Positions 46,587 to 58,260 of a DNA stretch of 64,000 nt are shown here, in pieces (the first letter of the stretch is position 1; the number at the start of each line of letters is the position of its first letter). Location: the NCBI RefSeq assembly GCF_034702125.1, contig NC_085865.1, positions 18,078,281 through 18,142,280 of the forward strand, in the 5' to 3' direction. The stretch is from Engraulis encrasicolus. Taxonomy: Eukaryota > Chordata > Actinopteri > Clupeiformes > Engraulidae. Position numbers and translations under genes: made by a program. The notes beneath the pieces are model-generated. The model saw only the letters and a program-made list of their open reading frames with translations, was not told where the DNA came from and searched no databases.

Positions 46587-48853
46587 CAGGGGTGTCCAAA
46601 CATTTTTTAGTGAGGGCCGAATACAGAAAAATGAACAAGGGGCCGGGCCGCACTTTAGCGGTGACATAGCCTATTGTGTGATGACCGGTAAGGTACCAAA
46701 TACACAAGGGAGACAAAAGCTGTCTGGTAGCCCATGATTTTAGGCTATTTCCAATATTTTCAAGAGGCAATGTAAGAAAAGGTAACAAAAATTGCATCAA
46801 TATTATTGTGTCAGTGTATGAATTATCCACATGTGCACGGTTAACAATTAAGCTTATTATTAATTGTTATTAATTATTATTAAATTTGTTTTATTATTGC
46901 CTACAATCAATCAATGCATGTCTATATGCTGTTTTATTTGTATTATAATTCTCATTATAGCCACTACTTGCTGTTCCCCGTCACTTCATGGGTTAATGTG
47001 AAACTCGCGCTGATCCAATCAGATCAAGTGCCTCTCTCTCAGACGCACGCAGGCAGGGATGAAAACAAAAAGGCAGCTCTTCTCTCTGTGCCTCCCTCAG
47101 TTTAAATGAGCTAGTTCTGTCGTAACCTAGCATGTTTAGCTAACTTGCTACAGCCAAAGAGGCAATTTTACAGGATGGATTCACAAAGCAATCAAAAAAT
47201 AATGTCACTTGTGCGAAGTGTGCTTACAGCACAGCATGATACTATTCCAACTGTGGGTTAAAGTTCCAAATAAAAGTGCTAAGCAATCGCTAACGCTAAC
47301 CGCTAATTAAGTTTGGAGTGTTTATAAGCAGCTGTTGCCGTAACTGTCTCCTATTATTTGGTGACGGACGGCGCTAACATAACAATGCCATAATATCATT
47401 ACTACCAAACCGCCGATTACATCTTATTTTGACAAGGTGATGAAAAAGTAGACAAACTACGACGGCCCCAATTGAAACTTGAAAAATATCTTAGCATCAT
47501 GCTTTAGTTCCCAGTAGTGAAGGGCATGGCGATTCTTTCGCGCCAGTTCGTTCTCTTCGTTCAGTTCTGCTGAGGAATTCGTTCGTTCACAGTTCGTTCA
47601 GTCGTTCATTTTGATTACGTCACGCCACAATGCAGGAGAGCAAGGGGTGAATGACGAGCGAACTAGTTCAGTGAACGAGAGGAGGAGGGGGCATTCATAC
47701 TTTGCCTGTGTGCTTCTCATGTCGAAACATATCAACTTAACTCATTTTGCCAAGTAATATTATTTATTTAACAGCAGCACACATTCAAAAAAGCCCAATT
47801 ACAAGCTGTTTTTAACCAAAAAGTATGCCTTCGTCTCTGCCACGTTAAGTTGTTTATTCGTGGTCATGGAGACTGTTGCTATGCGCCCAGGCTGGTCTCT
47901 CGTTCACGGGCTCAATGCAGTTCGTTCTTGCTGTGCTGTGTAGATCTAAGGTGCTCCTCGTGTCTAAACATATCACCTGAAACCTATTTTGCAGATTAAT
48001 TTTATGTATTGAACAGTATCACCCATTAAAAAAGAATAAAATATCATTTACAAGTGGCATTTCCAACTAGAAGTATGCCTTTGTCTCTGCCACGTTAAGT
48101 TGTGTATTCGTGGTCATGGAAACCATTGGCTGCAGTTCACTGGCTCCTCGTTCAGGAACGAGAGCTCAGCTCGTTCAGAGCTGTGAACTGTGGACTATGT
48201 GAACTGCTGCGCTCTTCTAAATTATGAACTAAATACCCGGTATGTGTAAAAACTCTGGTAATATTAAGATATCACATTAAGAGATAAAGTGGTGCCCCTT
48301 TGCGCAGATTAAAATGCTCATTGGATGACCACTTCTGCTACTGTCTGACTGACTAGTGACAGACCGGTGATTCACCAACGAACGAAGTGAACGAGAGGCG
48401 GGGAACTAGTTCGCTTCGTTCACTTCAAAGACTCGTTCAAAACGAACGGTTCGTTCGTGAACGACACATTACTAGTTCCCAGCCTGTCATCCTGAACTCA
48501 GCGTGAACAGGTCTGGGTTCCCATGCATAGGATTTTGCAAACTAGTTCATCTGTGTTTGTTAGAAGGCATTGCTCATTTGTGGTCAAGCCAAAATATTTC
48601 CTTTGGATGCAGCAACTTATTAGCAACCATCATTTTCCCCTTGTTTCTCTGATAAGACTACTACCGTAACAAACAAGAAACAACTAGCCAGGTGGAAGTG
48701 GAGAAGTTTTAGCGGGTGGCGCCACTTGGTGTTCAAACTCAGAATTGCAACAGAGTTACAATGTAGGTCAAATGTAATGTGCGGGCCATGTTCAATCACA
48801 TTTTAAAAATCTGCCGCGGGCCAACTCCGGCCCGCGGGCTTTGGACAAGCATG
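46587..48853. mobile_element. hAT-type element with exact 8-bp TSD, host of a nested hAT
   Basis: It begins CAGGGGTGTCCAAAC and ends CTTTGGACAAGCATG, with GGCCGGGCCGCA-type subterminal sequence. The 8-bp duplication GCCTACAA is exact at 46579-46586 and 48854-48861. A second hAT occupies 47515-48474. No transposase ORF was seen; without the nested insert it would be about 1.3 kb. Confidence 0.9.
47515..48474. mobile_element. Nested hAT-type element, GTTCGTTC-rich, exact 8-bp TSD
   Basis: It starts TAGTGAAGGGC and ends GTGAACGACACATTACTA. GTTCCCAG is duplicated exactly at 47507-47514 and 48475-48482. The ends are packed with GTTCGTTC/GAACGAAC motifs. An internal ~245-bp segment is tandemly duplicated (TCTCTGCCACGTTAAGTTGT at about 47834 and 48078). 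It is related by its ends to 60855-61245. Confidence 0.9.
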
Positions 48854-49802
48854 GCCTACAATGTTGCCAGTCCGTAAATCAGTCCCTCCAGGATTTTGTG
48901 ATTTTTGCGGTCAAAATGCCTGATTTTGCGGCATTTTCTCATTTTTTGCAAAGATTTTGCATCCCTTTCTGGGTTTTTTTGGTAACTGAAAACCACAATC
49001 AGTCAGTCTAGCAGGCTTAAGACAAAAGAGAGAGAGATTCAGAAACACACTTCCTATATAATAGAATAATAAAATATTGTCAAAAACTGCCAGAGCGTCT
49101 TATAAGCCAGTGCGTCCAATGTGTAAAAAAAATCATGGCCGCGACACTCATAAATCTCTGTCGATATTTTAGAACGACTTCGGGGGAAAACGGGACTGCG
49201 CGTTATGAAAAAATACTTGTGAGTAGGCTACAGCCTACCAGTAGGCTAATGAAGAGCGTCGCAGGGTAGCCTACAGTAGCCAGGTTGTATGCAAGCGTTA
49301 CAATGTCACCTGTTGGAAGACGCGTCTCTCTCTCTCTCGTGCTCGTATTGCAAGCTGTTGCATATTATTTGCTTGATGCAAAGTTGTGATGGCATACACG
49401 CTCTCGTTGACATGGTTGTGTGCATGGTTGCATGGATTCGCAAGACTTTATTGCAATAACACAGTGAAAGCGTGGAAGGGCCGTTCACTTCCTATCTCGG
49501 TGTCCTTGACTGAAACAAGTTGCAAAACTCCACACTTCCGAATCCTTTGCGATCAGCACTACAGTGATTGTTATCAGAAGGCTTGTGCCTACGCATAGAC
49601 ATAGACCCTTAAATTACAAACATTAGCGAACATTGAAAAAAGATCAGACAACGACCGTCGGGTAGCATGCTCATGAAAGCGACAGGGGAGAGTGGAGAAG
49701 TTGCGCAAAAATGTAACGTAGCCTAAGATGTTTGCTACTGTGCGACAGCACCGCCACTATTTCATGACTGCATACACTTCTTCGTCATGGATAAATGAGC
49801 AA

Positions 49803-49974
49803 CAGTGTTGCCAGATTGGGCTGCTTAGGATGGCTGTGTGAAAATGGCATTAAGCAGAAAAACCCGCCCAATTTTAGCCATAGATATCAATAGAATTGGG
49901 CGGGATTTTGTGCTTCTAGAAGGGTTTTTAGCAGTTTTTGTGCTGGAAATCATCAGCCTCATCTGGCAACACTG
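49803..49974. mobile_element. hAT-type MITE, CAGTGTTGCCAGAT family (copy 1)
   Basis: The ends are CAGTGTTGCCAGAT and ATCTGGCAACACTG, with flanks ATGAGCAA and ATGGGCAA (7 of 8). The interior contains inverted CCCGCCCAATT/AATTGGGCGGG. Its relative is at 52931-53110 in the opposite orientation. Confidence 0.85.
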
Positions 49975-50010
49975 ATGGGCAACAATACTTTTTCCAGCCG
50001 GGATTGCACT

Positions 50011-51888
50011 TGTGACAGATTGGTCTACACCCCTCAATCTGACTGATGTTGGTCCTTTGTCTGTGATTGGCTGGCCCATTACTGGCAGGACTTTTATGTT
50101 GATAAATGTAGTTTTTGGACGTGACGTGGGTCTCTCTTTCCGCCCCGCTGTTGTTTTGCCGGCAAAGGAAGCCGGCTGGCATGTGAGCTGCTGCTAGCCG
50201 TGATCATTATCCGGTAGATTTGGTACCTTCAGGTAGGCATTTAACATTCATACTTTATGATGTGTCCGATCGCCGTATTGTCTGAATTACGGACCTGATT
50301 ATGTGACTGCGTTCCACTTCTAGCCATTCTTGTGTGGAACTGCACTCTGCTGTGAACTGGCGTTCACTTCGCGCTGCCTATACTGCACCAGTGTGTTGCC
50401 CCATCATCTGTGCCCTGTGGCAGGCCTGATTCGTGGTGCTTACGCCGGCTTGGAGTGGCCACAGTGGTTGGCCCCTGGGTACCTGACTGCAGTCAGTGGA
50501 TGGTAAGCTGGCCTATGCTACGTTGATGTTGTTCCTCCGATGGTAACGATGACCTTAGTCACTAAATCTACCCTCACTTTCCTCAGTGTGTGGTCCAAAT
50601 TGCGATTGTTCCGAACCACGGATTTATGATCGGGTTAGCGGTGCCTCTCTGACGCTGTAAGTATTCATTTCTTCCTCTTGATTGTCGCTGTCACCAATTA
50701 CCTCTAGGCTAGTGAGTAATGGGTAGAACTACCTGTTTGTTACAGGGGGATTGCTAGCTACACTCCTCGGAGGTTGCTGTTTTGTTGCCGTCACACTCTG
50801 CACCGGTTCCGACTGGCTCCACCTGCTCGTCCTGCTTTTGTTTGGTTTAATTGTTTTTAATTTTCTGGCCCGTTTCTTGGGACGCCAGCCTCCTCGCTGC
50901 GCACTGCGCAGGTCTAGTTACCTGTGTGTGTTGTGAGTGCGTGTGTGTCTGTGCGTCTGTATGCGTGTGTGATTGTCATCTAGGCACGGCACCGGAGGCA
51001 AGTGTACACCCCCTTCAGCCAACTTACGGCGGTGTAGTTCTCCCTTCTCTCTTGCTATACAAAAGTTAAGTTGCATCTAGTCATCACTGTGTATGCAAAT
51101 TGTGTAATACATTAGTATGTGTCATTCTCGCTATTGAGTGTCTCTCTCTTCTCTCCTCCCTGGATAGGTATGGAGTTGCCATAGCGCGCCGGTCTTCGGG
51201 TGGTGGATTCCCTCACTTTTCCATTGCTGTGTGCACTTGGGTGACTATTACTATTTTGCTGCGTGTAGTAGTAGTAGATGTGTGTGTTTTCTTTTTATTT
51301 TTGTGTGAGTACTTTATTGTGTGTGGCCTTTTCCCTAGTCTTTATCTATCCCTTTTCAACCGTGCTGCTATTGGTTAGCCTAAGCCTAGCTCCCCCCCCC
51401 CTTTAAGAGTGACACCATTGCCCTGTCTCCCCCGTATTGGGGCGGTTCGTACGATTGAGTGTAGCCTCCCTTCCTCTCTCGCACAGGTGCCGTGCGTGGT
51501 GTGTGTGTGTGGCCTGTGGCCATATTGCTCCACATAACGACCCGCCTGTGGGCGTCTAATAGGGATCAGTGCAATATTGTCTGTAATACAATTCATCCAT
51601 ATTGTATTTTGTAATGTATGAGTATTTGTCCCTTGCATCACCACTGCATATTTGCACACCTGACCTCAATGACCTGGATGTCTATTTTATTGATCTGTAT
51701 TACTATTGTATTTGTGAAAAGAGAATAAACACGAACTTGACTCCTGCCTAAGAGTGCTCCGAACCTGTGTCCTGGTTTACTAATTTGGGGGGTAATTTCA
51801 CTCCTAGGTTGTCTTCCCCCACCCTAGGTGGCGTAGTCGTGCAAGAGCTGAGTTGAATTTAATTAACTGTAAACGTGCCACTGTTACA
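50011..51888 (+). mobile_element. Probable solo LTR
   Basis: It starts TGTGACAG and ends CTGTTACA (TG...CA), flanked by CACT on both sides (4 bp). AATAAA lies at about 51724, with a ~160-bp R-U5-like end that includes CCCTAGGTGGCGTAGTCG. There is no coding sequence. The end region resembles the one at 59880-59965. At 1.88 kb it is long but within the range of retrovirus-like LTRs. No second LTR or primer site was seen. Confidence 0.45.
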
Positions 51889-52240
51889 CACTGAAAAGTA
51901 GGCTACTGCTGTTAAAAAAAAGTCACGGGTGTGCAGCACCGTCACCTGCGTGTATGTGTGAGGGAGGGGAGGAGCTGAGATGAGGGTCGCCACTTGCGAA
52001 ATAGCAGGCAATTATTTTTCAATGTTTCAGTGACATATTAACAAAAATGCTTCCTATTGGAGTCACATTTTTATTCTTTTGACAAAAATATAAATCAATA
52101 AATTCCACAGAATGTTGAAGGGGACAAAGGGGAAAATTTGCGGGTAAAATGCGGCTTTACAGGAATCACGCGGAATATCATTGAATTTGCATGAATCCAC
52201 GCGATCGCTGAATCGCGAAAAACTGGAGGGACTGGTAAAT

Positions 52241-52930
52241 TCGCCATCAAAAAAGTCAGACGATGGAGTGCATGGTCGATGCGTGGATGAGCTGAAGATA
52301 TTGATTTACAAGAAAATATTTTTAACAGGGTTGTTCCCAACCTTGAACTTGAATGATGTTCACTCATGTTAGAGACAAGGCTTCTAGAACTTGGTCTACG
52401 TTAGGCCTATTACAGTAGACGTACATCATTTTCTTTAAAATAGAGCCCAAATCAAGTTCATTGCTGAATGATGATCCCCACGAGCGCAGGATATTTTTTG
52501 GGAGAGAGACCGCTCGTGCGTCGGCAACCCCCCCCCTCCCCTCATTAAAAAAAACTGTCATTAATGGGGATACAATTTAGTGGTTGGTGTCACGAATATT
52601 TTTAACACTTGACCGCGGTGTGGGAAAGCTGCGTCTTCTAGCTGTCAGGATGACGTTCAATCGGAGTCGGGGGATGGATAATCAGGAAACCATTATACTA
52701 ATTCTTCCGAAAATAAAAAGCACAAAACTGACACTTCGTACAATCCACCTACACATCATTATCGCCATCAATGACTGAAGAGCAATGGGCGGTGAATGGT
52801 AAGCGCGAAGGCATGTAATTGCGGCTGCATTTTCAGTGTCTGTAACATGGTTTCGATCCCCTCAGTAATATACATTAAGCGCTGGTGCCTTTTCCACTGC
52901 GCAACTGTTTATCCACCCTCTCTCTGTGTG
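52241..52930. other. Non-coding DNA, nothing recognised
   Basis: No transposon ends or exon-like ORFs were recognised between two mobile elements. Confidence 0.35.
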
Positions 52931-53110
52931 CAGGGTTGCCAGATGAGGCTGATGATTTCCAGCCCAAAAACTGCTCAAAACCCGCCCAATTCTATTGATT
53001 TTTATGGCAAAGATTGGGCAGGTTTTTTTCCGCTAAATTCAATTTTTACCCGCACACGGCCATCCTAAGCAGCCCAATTGGGCGGGAAACATCCCAATCT
53101 GGCAACACTC
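52931..53110. mobile_element. hAT-type MITE, CAGTGTTGCCAGAT family (copy 2), exact TSD
   Basis: It begins CAGGGTTGCCAGAT and ends ATCTGGCAACACTC. TCTGTGTG is duplicated exactly at 52923-52930 and 53111-53118. It lies in the opposite orientation to copy 1. Confidence 0.88.
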
Positions 53111-53653
53111 TCTGTGTGCGTAAAGTGGCCAATCTACGCGTGCTGTTGTGCGCGCGTGTGGAGCTGTGGCATCAGAGAGTCTTTGCCTTGCAGCCACGCA
53201 CGCAGTCACATTAAGGCCAAGTAACTAACTGCTTTTCACCTGCATTTTACAAAGACACAAAACGATGGCCCAATTTACACACACAGAGAGAAAGAAGGAC
53301 ACGATGCGCTGTGCTGTTTTCTGATCCCCCTGACTGCACTACTGATGGACACTGCTGAAACAACTTCTGTATTACAGTAGTAGGATTGAAATGAAAAGAA
53401 GAATAGTCTACTATGAAATAAGAACGAAGAAGTGTCCAGTTCTTGTCATCATGCTTGCCTTTCCATTACGCACTATTCCAACAGGCTACTGCAGTTGCAT
53501 AATGTCCATTTTTGAACTTGTTGTAGCCTGCGATGTAGTTTGGCGTTCTTGTAGACTAGGCATAGCCTACAATGCAAGGAAAACGAGAAGGATCACCGCA
53601 CACTGGTGACCTTTTTTTAATTAGTGAACAACGCATTTCGCAATGACAACTTA
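53111..53653. other. Non-coding DNA, nothing recognised
   Basis: It has short GC-rich and ACACAGAGAG stretches, but no gene or element could be supported. Confidence 0.35.
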
Positions 53654-54171
53654 AGCCGGGCATACACTGTGCGATATTTTCACTCGTGTGTCTTAAGCTT
53701 CTGCTCACACTGCACGATGGAATTTCACTGTTTAAAAGTTCACAACTCACGACTCACGTCCTCACACAACACCAGCCGACAGTCGGATGCGAGCGAAATG
53801 CTTCCACCGTACGACGCGACAGGCATGTTTCCCCGGTCTGCAGAGGAGGGAACATGCGCACCTGAGGTCGCGCTCAACAGCGAATCGCACGGCCCTATTC
53901 ATTTGTGCAAGTGAAGTGTCAAATCGGGTCGTAGCACTGCTTTAACTGTGCGATTTATGCACGAGCCACGACCAGAATTTCAAACCGTCTTGATTTTCTT
54001 GCGACCCTGCGATTGCACGATCGTGAGGCAAAATCGCTTGTCGTTACCCCATGTACACTGCACGATGCGAGACTCACGATTGACCTGCGATTGAGCAAGA
54101 AATCGGCCCGACTCTCAAAAAGTCGTGCGAGTGCCAAATCGGGGCAAAAGTCGCACAGTGTAAGCCCAGCT
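53654..54171. mobile_element. Harbinger-like MITE, AGCCGGGCATACACTG family (copy 1)
   Basis: The ends are AGCCGGGCATACACTGTGCG and CGCACAGTGTAAGCCCAGCT. TTA lies on both sides (53651-53653 and 54172-54174). TGCGAT/ATCGCA motifs recur throughout. The 518-bp copy is nearly identical over its first ~260 bp to the element at 63739 that runs off the window. Confidence 0.88.
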
Positions 54172-54174
54172 TTA

Positions 54175-55095
54175 AACGCCTACATGTAGCCTATTTCCAT
54201 GTAGCCTATGCTTATTGGACTTTAATCAAAATATAGGCCTACTATTAATTTCGTCATGTGTGGAGATAGGTGAGTGGTTAAATATTCTGCATTCATGCGA
54301 GATGCTGATTTTGGTGTGGGTTAAAATCCCGATGGTAATCAAACAGGGTTCTTTTATTGGCGCTGCTTTGATTGATCGGAGCTCGTGAAGCACGATTGTG
54401 GAACATGGAACAATGGACAATATTTTTTCCATTTTTGAACACTATGTTGGTGTGTTTTTGTTCCAGCCCTGTTCGTAACATGACTAGACATTTGGTGGCA
54501 GTAATCGATCGTTGTTGCTTGAACTCTACCTGAACCCGCCCAAAACTACGAGCAAGAGTGACGTGTTTCCCAAAACAAAAGACTTGAGGCAATTGTCACA
54601 AAAACAAATAGCATCAATTTTACGCTGGCAAATGAAATACCGGCTACACAACGAGCCATCACCCCTCATCATCAGTAAGTTTCTGAGTGGGTGGATCATT
54701 CTGGCTTGACTTGCGTGTGTCTCTTTCTTAGGCATTTGCAGCTGGTGCAGCCCTATCAGATGGTGAGCTGTCCACGCGTGTGGTGCTGTAATTGCGTGTT
54801 GGAATGGTGATATGTTGAAAAGAAAAAATCATACCACCATTCCGACAAAAGAAAAAATGAAATTCGGAATGACGGGACGTTTCATGTCTTAAAGAAATGT
54901 CAACATTCCGACAATTGAACGTCAATGTCGGAATGACGGTAAGTCGGAATGGCAGCAGGTAACCGCTTAAAGTATGACATCCCAGATAGCAAAAGGGCGT
55001 TGAAAAGACGGTGAATCATCGTTCTGTTAACCGACCATCTGCCGTTGAATAATCGTTGATCAGCAGCGTTGTTTCAACGCCGTTTTGCTCACATG
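54175..55095. other. Non-coding DNA with an ATTCCGAC motif cluster
   Basis: ATTCCGAC or GTCGGAAT occurs about six times between 54838 and 54955, on both strands. The end of the interval carries GCGTTGAAAAGACGG and TTGTTTCAACGCCG, a short inverted pair. No gene was seen. Confidence 0.45.
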
Positions 55096-56512
55096 CAGGC
55101 TTCCCACTCTTTTAAAAATAATTTTCCAGGATATTTCTAGGACATTTCCAGGACTATTTTTGGATAATTCAGGACGGATATTTCATCCGTTGGACCCACA
55201 ATTTGGACATACATAGCGACACACAATCCATTTTAGAGACAATGTGACATTAAGATTGAAATGAGTTGTAATGAATGAGTACAGTGTGTTAGGGAAGAGG
55301 GTACGTCCAAAGACGTCATACTGCCAGGGCCGGAGTGTGGACCAGGTCATAGGACATAGTGAATTTGTGTCAGCTATAATGACAGCTGTAATTTAACCAC
55401 AAACTGAACATTGACGACAGGACATCCTATTTTGACCGGGCCGGAACTAGCAGCAGCTCCTCGCACCCACATTGCAATTCAAATTGCGGAGTTTCCAGTG
55501 TTACAATTTTTATCGATCATGGCCTTGCATCCACTGCGCATAGTGTACCCGGGCTACGTCCTCTTACTACACCGTGGCCAATGCAATTTCCTGCGAATAA
55601 GCGTTCTTATCCATTCAATGTTCTTTGTCCAAAGGTATTGACCTGGGTTGCGGTTGAAGATCACCAGCTGTCCCGCTAGTAGGAATCTGCTGGAGCTTGG
55701 CGACCACACCCCTATGTCAAATCTCGCAAGCCCAGCACGTGCAGCCTCTGTTCAATTAAAATGCTTTCTGATCCACAAAACGTTTATTCGTAATTAAATG
55801 AAAGTGCAATGTAAACTCACATTAATGTCACATTATCTCAGAAATTAATACCTTAATAGTCTCTCTCTTATCGCTAAAATTAGTGTACTTGGATTTAATT
55901 GCCTTCTCCACAAGACTTGACTTTGACTTTTTTGCTCACCAGCCATTGTGGCCAGTGGTTTCTGTCTTTCTGCAAGCCCGTTTTGTTGCCAGTTTCTTTT
56001 TCTCTGGAATATTCTTGCATACAAACAATTGATGCGACTACTGTGATTTGTCACACCAAAGATCAGACTAGCTTTCAAAGTGGCTAGTGAGACTGAAAGC
56101 TCTGATCTCCAAAAAAGATAGCAGTACAATTTTTTGTAAGGAAGTGCTAGCACTGCCTATTTGTAGGCCTATTATGACCGTAAGCAGGTTTTCGAGAGAT
56201 GTATAACGCCATGATATCAGCTAGCGACTTTTGGCAACACTGAGTCAAAGAATATGACTGTGTATAAGTGCAATCAAAGATGGCAACCTGACCAAACTGT
56301 GTGTGTGTGTGTGGACAATAATGTATTCAATAGGTGGATATAAATTGAATCGTCATGTCTAGACTCGGACAAGAGTAAAAATTATACCACAAACAAAATC
56401 GGGAAAAAGTTGAAGGAAAAAAAATCCAGGACAAATATCTTTTTCCAGGACATTTCAAGGACTTGAAAACACATCTCTAAATTTCCAGGTTTTCCAGGAC
56501 GTGTGGGAACCT
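55096..56512. mobile_element. hAT-like element with CAGG(C)TTCCCAC ends
   Basis: The left end CAGGCTTCCCACTCTTTT and the right end CCAGGACGTGTGGGAACCT are inverted. TTCCAGGA(C/T) motifs repeat near both ends. No exact duplication was seen. It is 1.4 kb with no transposase frame. Confidence 0.65.
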
Positions 56513-57346
56513 AAACGTTGAAAATTGGCGGTGTTGCGGCAGAGAATCACCCCCTTTTCAGTTTATTCAACCACGGATTTCGGTCGATTTATAGTTTAAT
56601 TTTGGGCAATCATTCACCCAGCATTACTTCCTGTTTTATCTACAACAGGAAGGCTATAATTACACAAAAAGATGCTAAATTAAACAACCAGAGACACGTT
56701 TCCATGTCTTAGCTACAACCACAATTCACAACATTGGGGCTCTTGCCCGTCTCGGACAAACACACATCAACGACATATTTCAACAATTAAAGTAAATGTT
56801 TATTTATGTGAATGCATGTAGCTTTGTGGTCTTCTCCAGGAAGAAGGGCTCCAAAGTATGCAGAGATGTCGACTGGGAAAGAAATAAGACACACATAAGT
56901 TGCGGCTGATAACATTATTGCCAACAAGACAGGGATTAGCTTGACATATGAACGTGGGCTACTGCATCGCTAGCTGAACGGATCCTCGTACTGCGTGCCA
57001 CGATTATCATATGCCTCATTCAACGGGTGTCATCTTCAAAACAAGCCACGTAACTCTGAACTCCTTTGACCGAAAGAGTACCGGTAGTCGCTGTCTTGAC
57101 AGGGTTTTTTGACAAAACGAGATTTCAGACTTGCCTTCAAAAAAGTACGCTGCCGTAGTGCGATTCTATAAACAGCTGAACCCGGGATATTTTTCATGTA
57201 GTATTTAATGTTGGTAATTCCGTTGAGTATTGCTTGAGTGTTCCGCCAAGGTGAGTTTGTGGATAAGAACAGCTGTTACAGTCCATTCGGGTAGGAAAAA
57301 AACACACGACTCAATGCGGGAAGAAACTGGGCTATGGCAACACTAG
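56513..57346. other. Non-coding DNA, nothing recognised
   Basis: AT-rich, without exon signals or repeat ends. It ends in the 9-bp target sequence of the next element. Confidence 0.35.
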
Positions 57347-57981
57347 GGTAGCATGTCATTTTTCCGACACCCCTTTGGTCCGATTCGTCAATATTCCGAA
57401 AATTTCCCCTTAATCCAACAGCCCACTAACTCGAAATAATTAAATGAAACCCTTTCCTCCCGACAGCTCAATGTTCCGACCAATGGCTGTTTGGGGTTGG
57501 TCATCATCCCAGGTCGTATGTCCTGCTTTTCCCGGTGCCAAGTAGACTTCAGCTGCATGCGCTGCGACGAGCACATAGATGCCGTCTGAGTCGGTCTTGC
57601 TGTGCCCTTACCAAAACCACCCCTAAACATAACCTGTCATTAATGCAATGTTTCCACGTTTTACAACTGTGCCCTACCCAAAACCATTCCTAACCCTAAC
57701 CTGTCAGTAGGCTATTGCAATGTTTCTGAGTTTTAAATTTGTGCCTTGACCAAAACTTTCCCTAAACCTAACCTGTCACAGACGGCAGCATGACCACTGC
57801 GTAGGCTTCAGAGATGACGGTGATCTAAAGCAGCTTTTGGTCGGAACATTGGACTGTCGGGACAAAGGGTTTCATTTAATTGGTAAAAAGTTATCTGAGA
57901 CTAAGCAGTGTAGGATCAATGGGAAATGTTCAGAACATTGACGCTTCGGACCAATGGTGCGTCGGAAAAATGAGCGGACCC
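57347..57981. mobile_element. Mutator-like MITE with ~150-bp TIRs and 9-bp TSD
   Basis: Inverted arms of about 150 bp (57347-57500 and 57832-57981) share CATTTTTCCGAC, TTGGTCCGA, TCGTCAAT/GCGTCAATG and AATTAAATGAAACCCTTT. CAACACTAG is repeated exactly at 57338-57346 and 57982-57990. Long TIRs with a 9-bp duplication fit the Mutator/MULE group. No transposase. Confidence 0.8.
57600..57780. repeat. Three ~60-bp tandem units inside the Mutator-like MITE
   Basis: Each unit has TGCCCT(A/T)-like sequence, (CC)AAAAC, CCTAA(C/A)CCTAACCTGTCA and GCAATGTTTC, with small variations. Confidence 0.75.
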
Positions 57982-57990
57982 CAACACTAG

Positions 57991-58260
57991 TGGTACAAAA
58001 TGCACTGGCAGTTATATTGCACACAAACGCGATTCTTTGTGTTGTGCTGCCCCTTGTATCATTAAAATATCATACCGTACCTCACAATTTGAGGGCTTCC
58101 CCATTACATCAAGAATCATTTCATCAGTGCAACAACATATTTCACAAGTTTCCCTCATCTCATTTCACTAAAAAACGTGTAAGACTCTAGATGGCCAAGA
58201 ACTAACACAGGGCCTACAGCAACAACATATATCTCAACCATGAAACTAAACATTGATCAG
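57991..58260. other. Non-coding DNA, nothing recognised
   Basis: A short AT-rich interval without recognisable features. Confidence 0.3.

Larger units (their letters stand above)
48880..52234. mobile_element. 3.36-kb DNA element with CAGTCCCTCCAG ends, containing nested elements
   Basis: The left end CAGTCCCTCCAGGATTTTG is the inverse of the right end CGCGAAAAACTGGAGGGACTG. GTAAAT flanks both sides (48874-48879 and 52235-52240), a 6-bp duplication. Inside are a MITE (49803-49974) and an LTR-like sequence (50011-51888). The remainder is about 1.3 kb without a recognisable transposase. Confidence 0.8.

Noticed and set aside
53624..53914. ORF shared with 63624-63950
   Set aside because: Shared only because both cover copies of the AGCCGGGC MITE.
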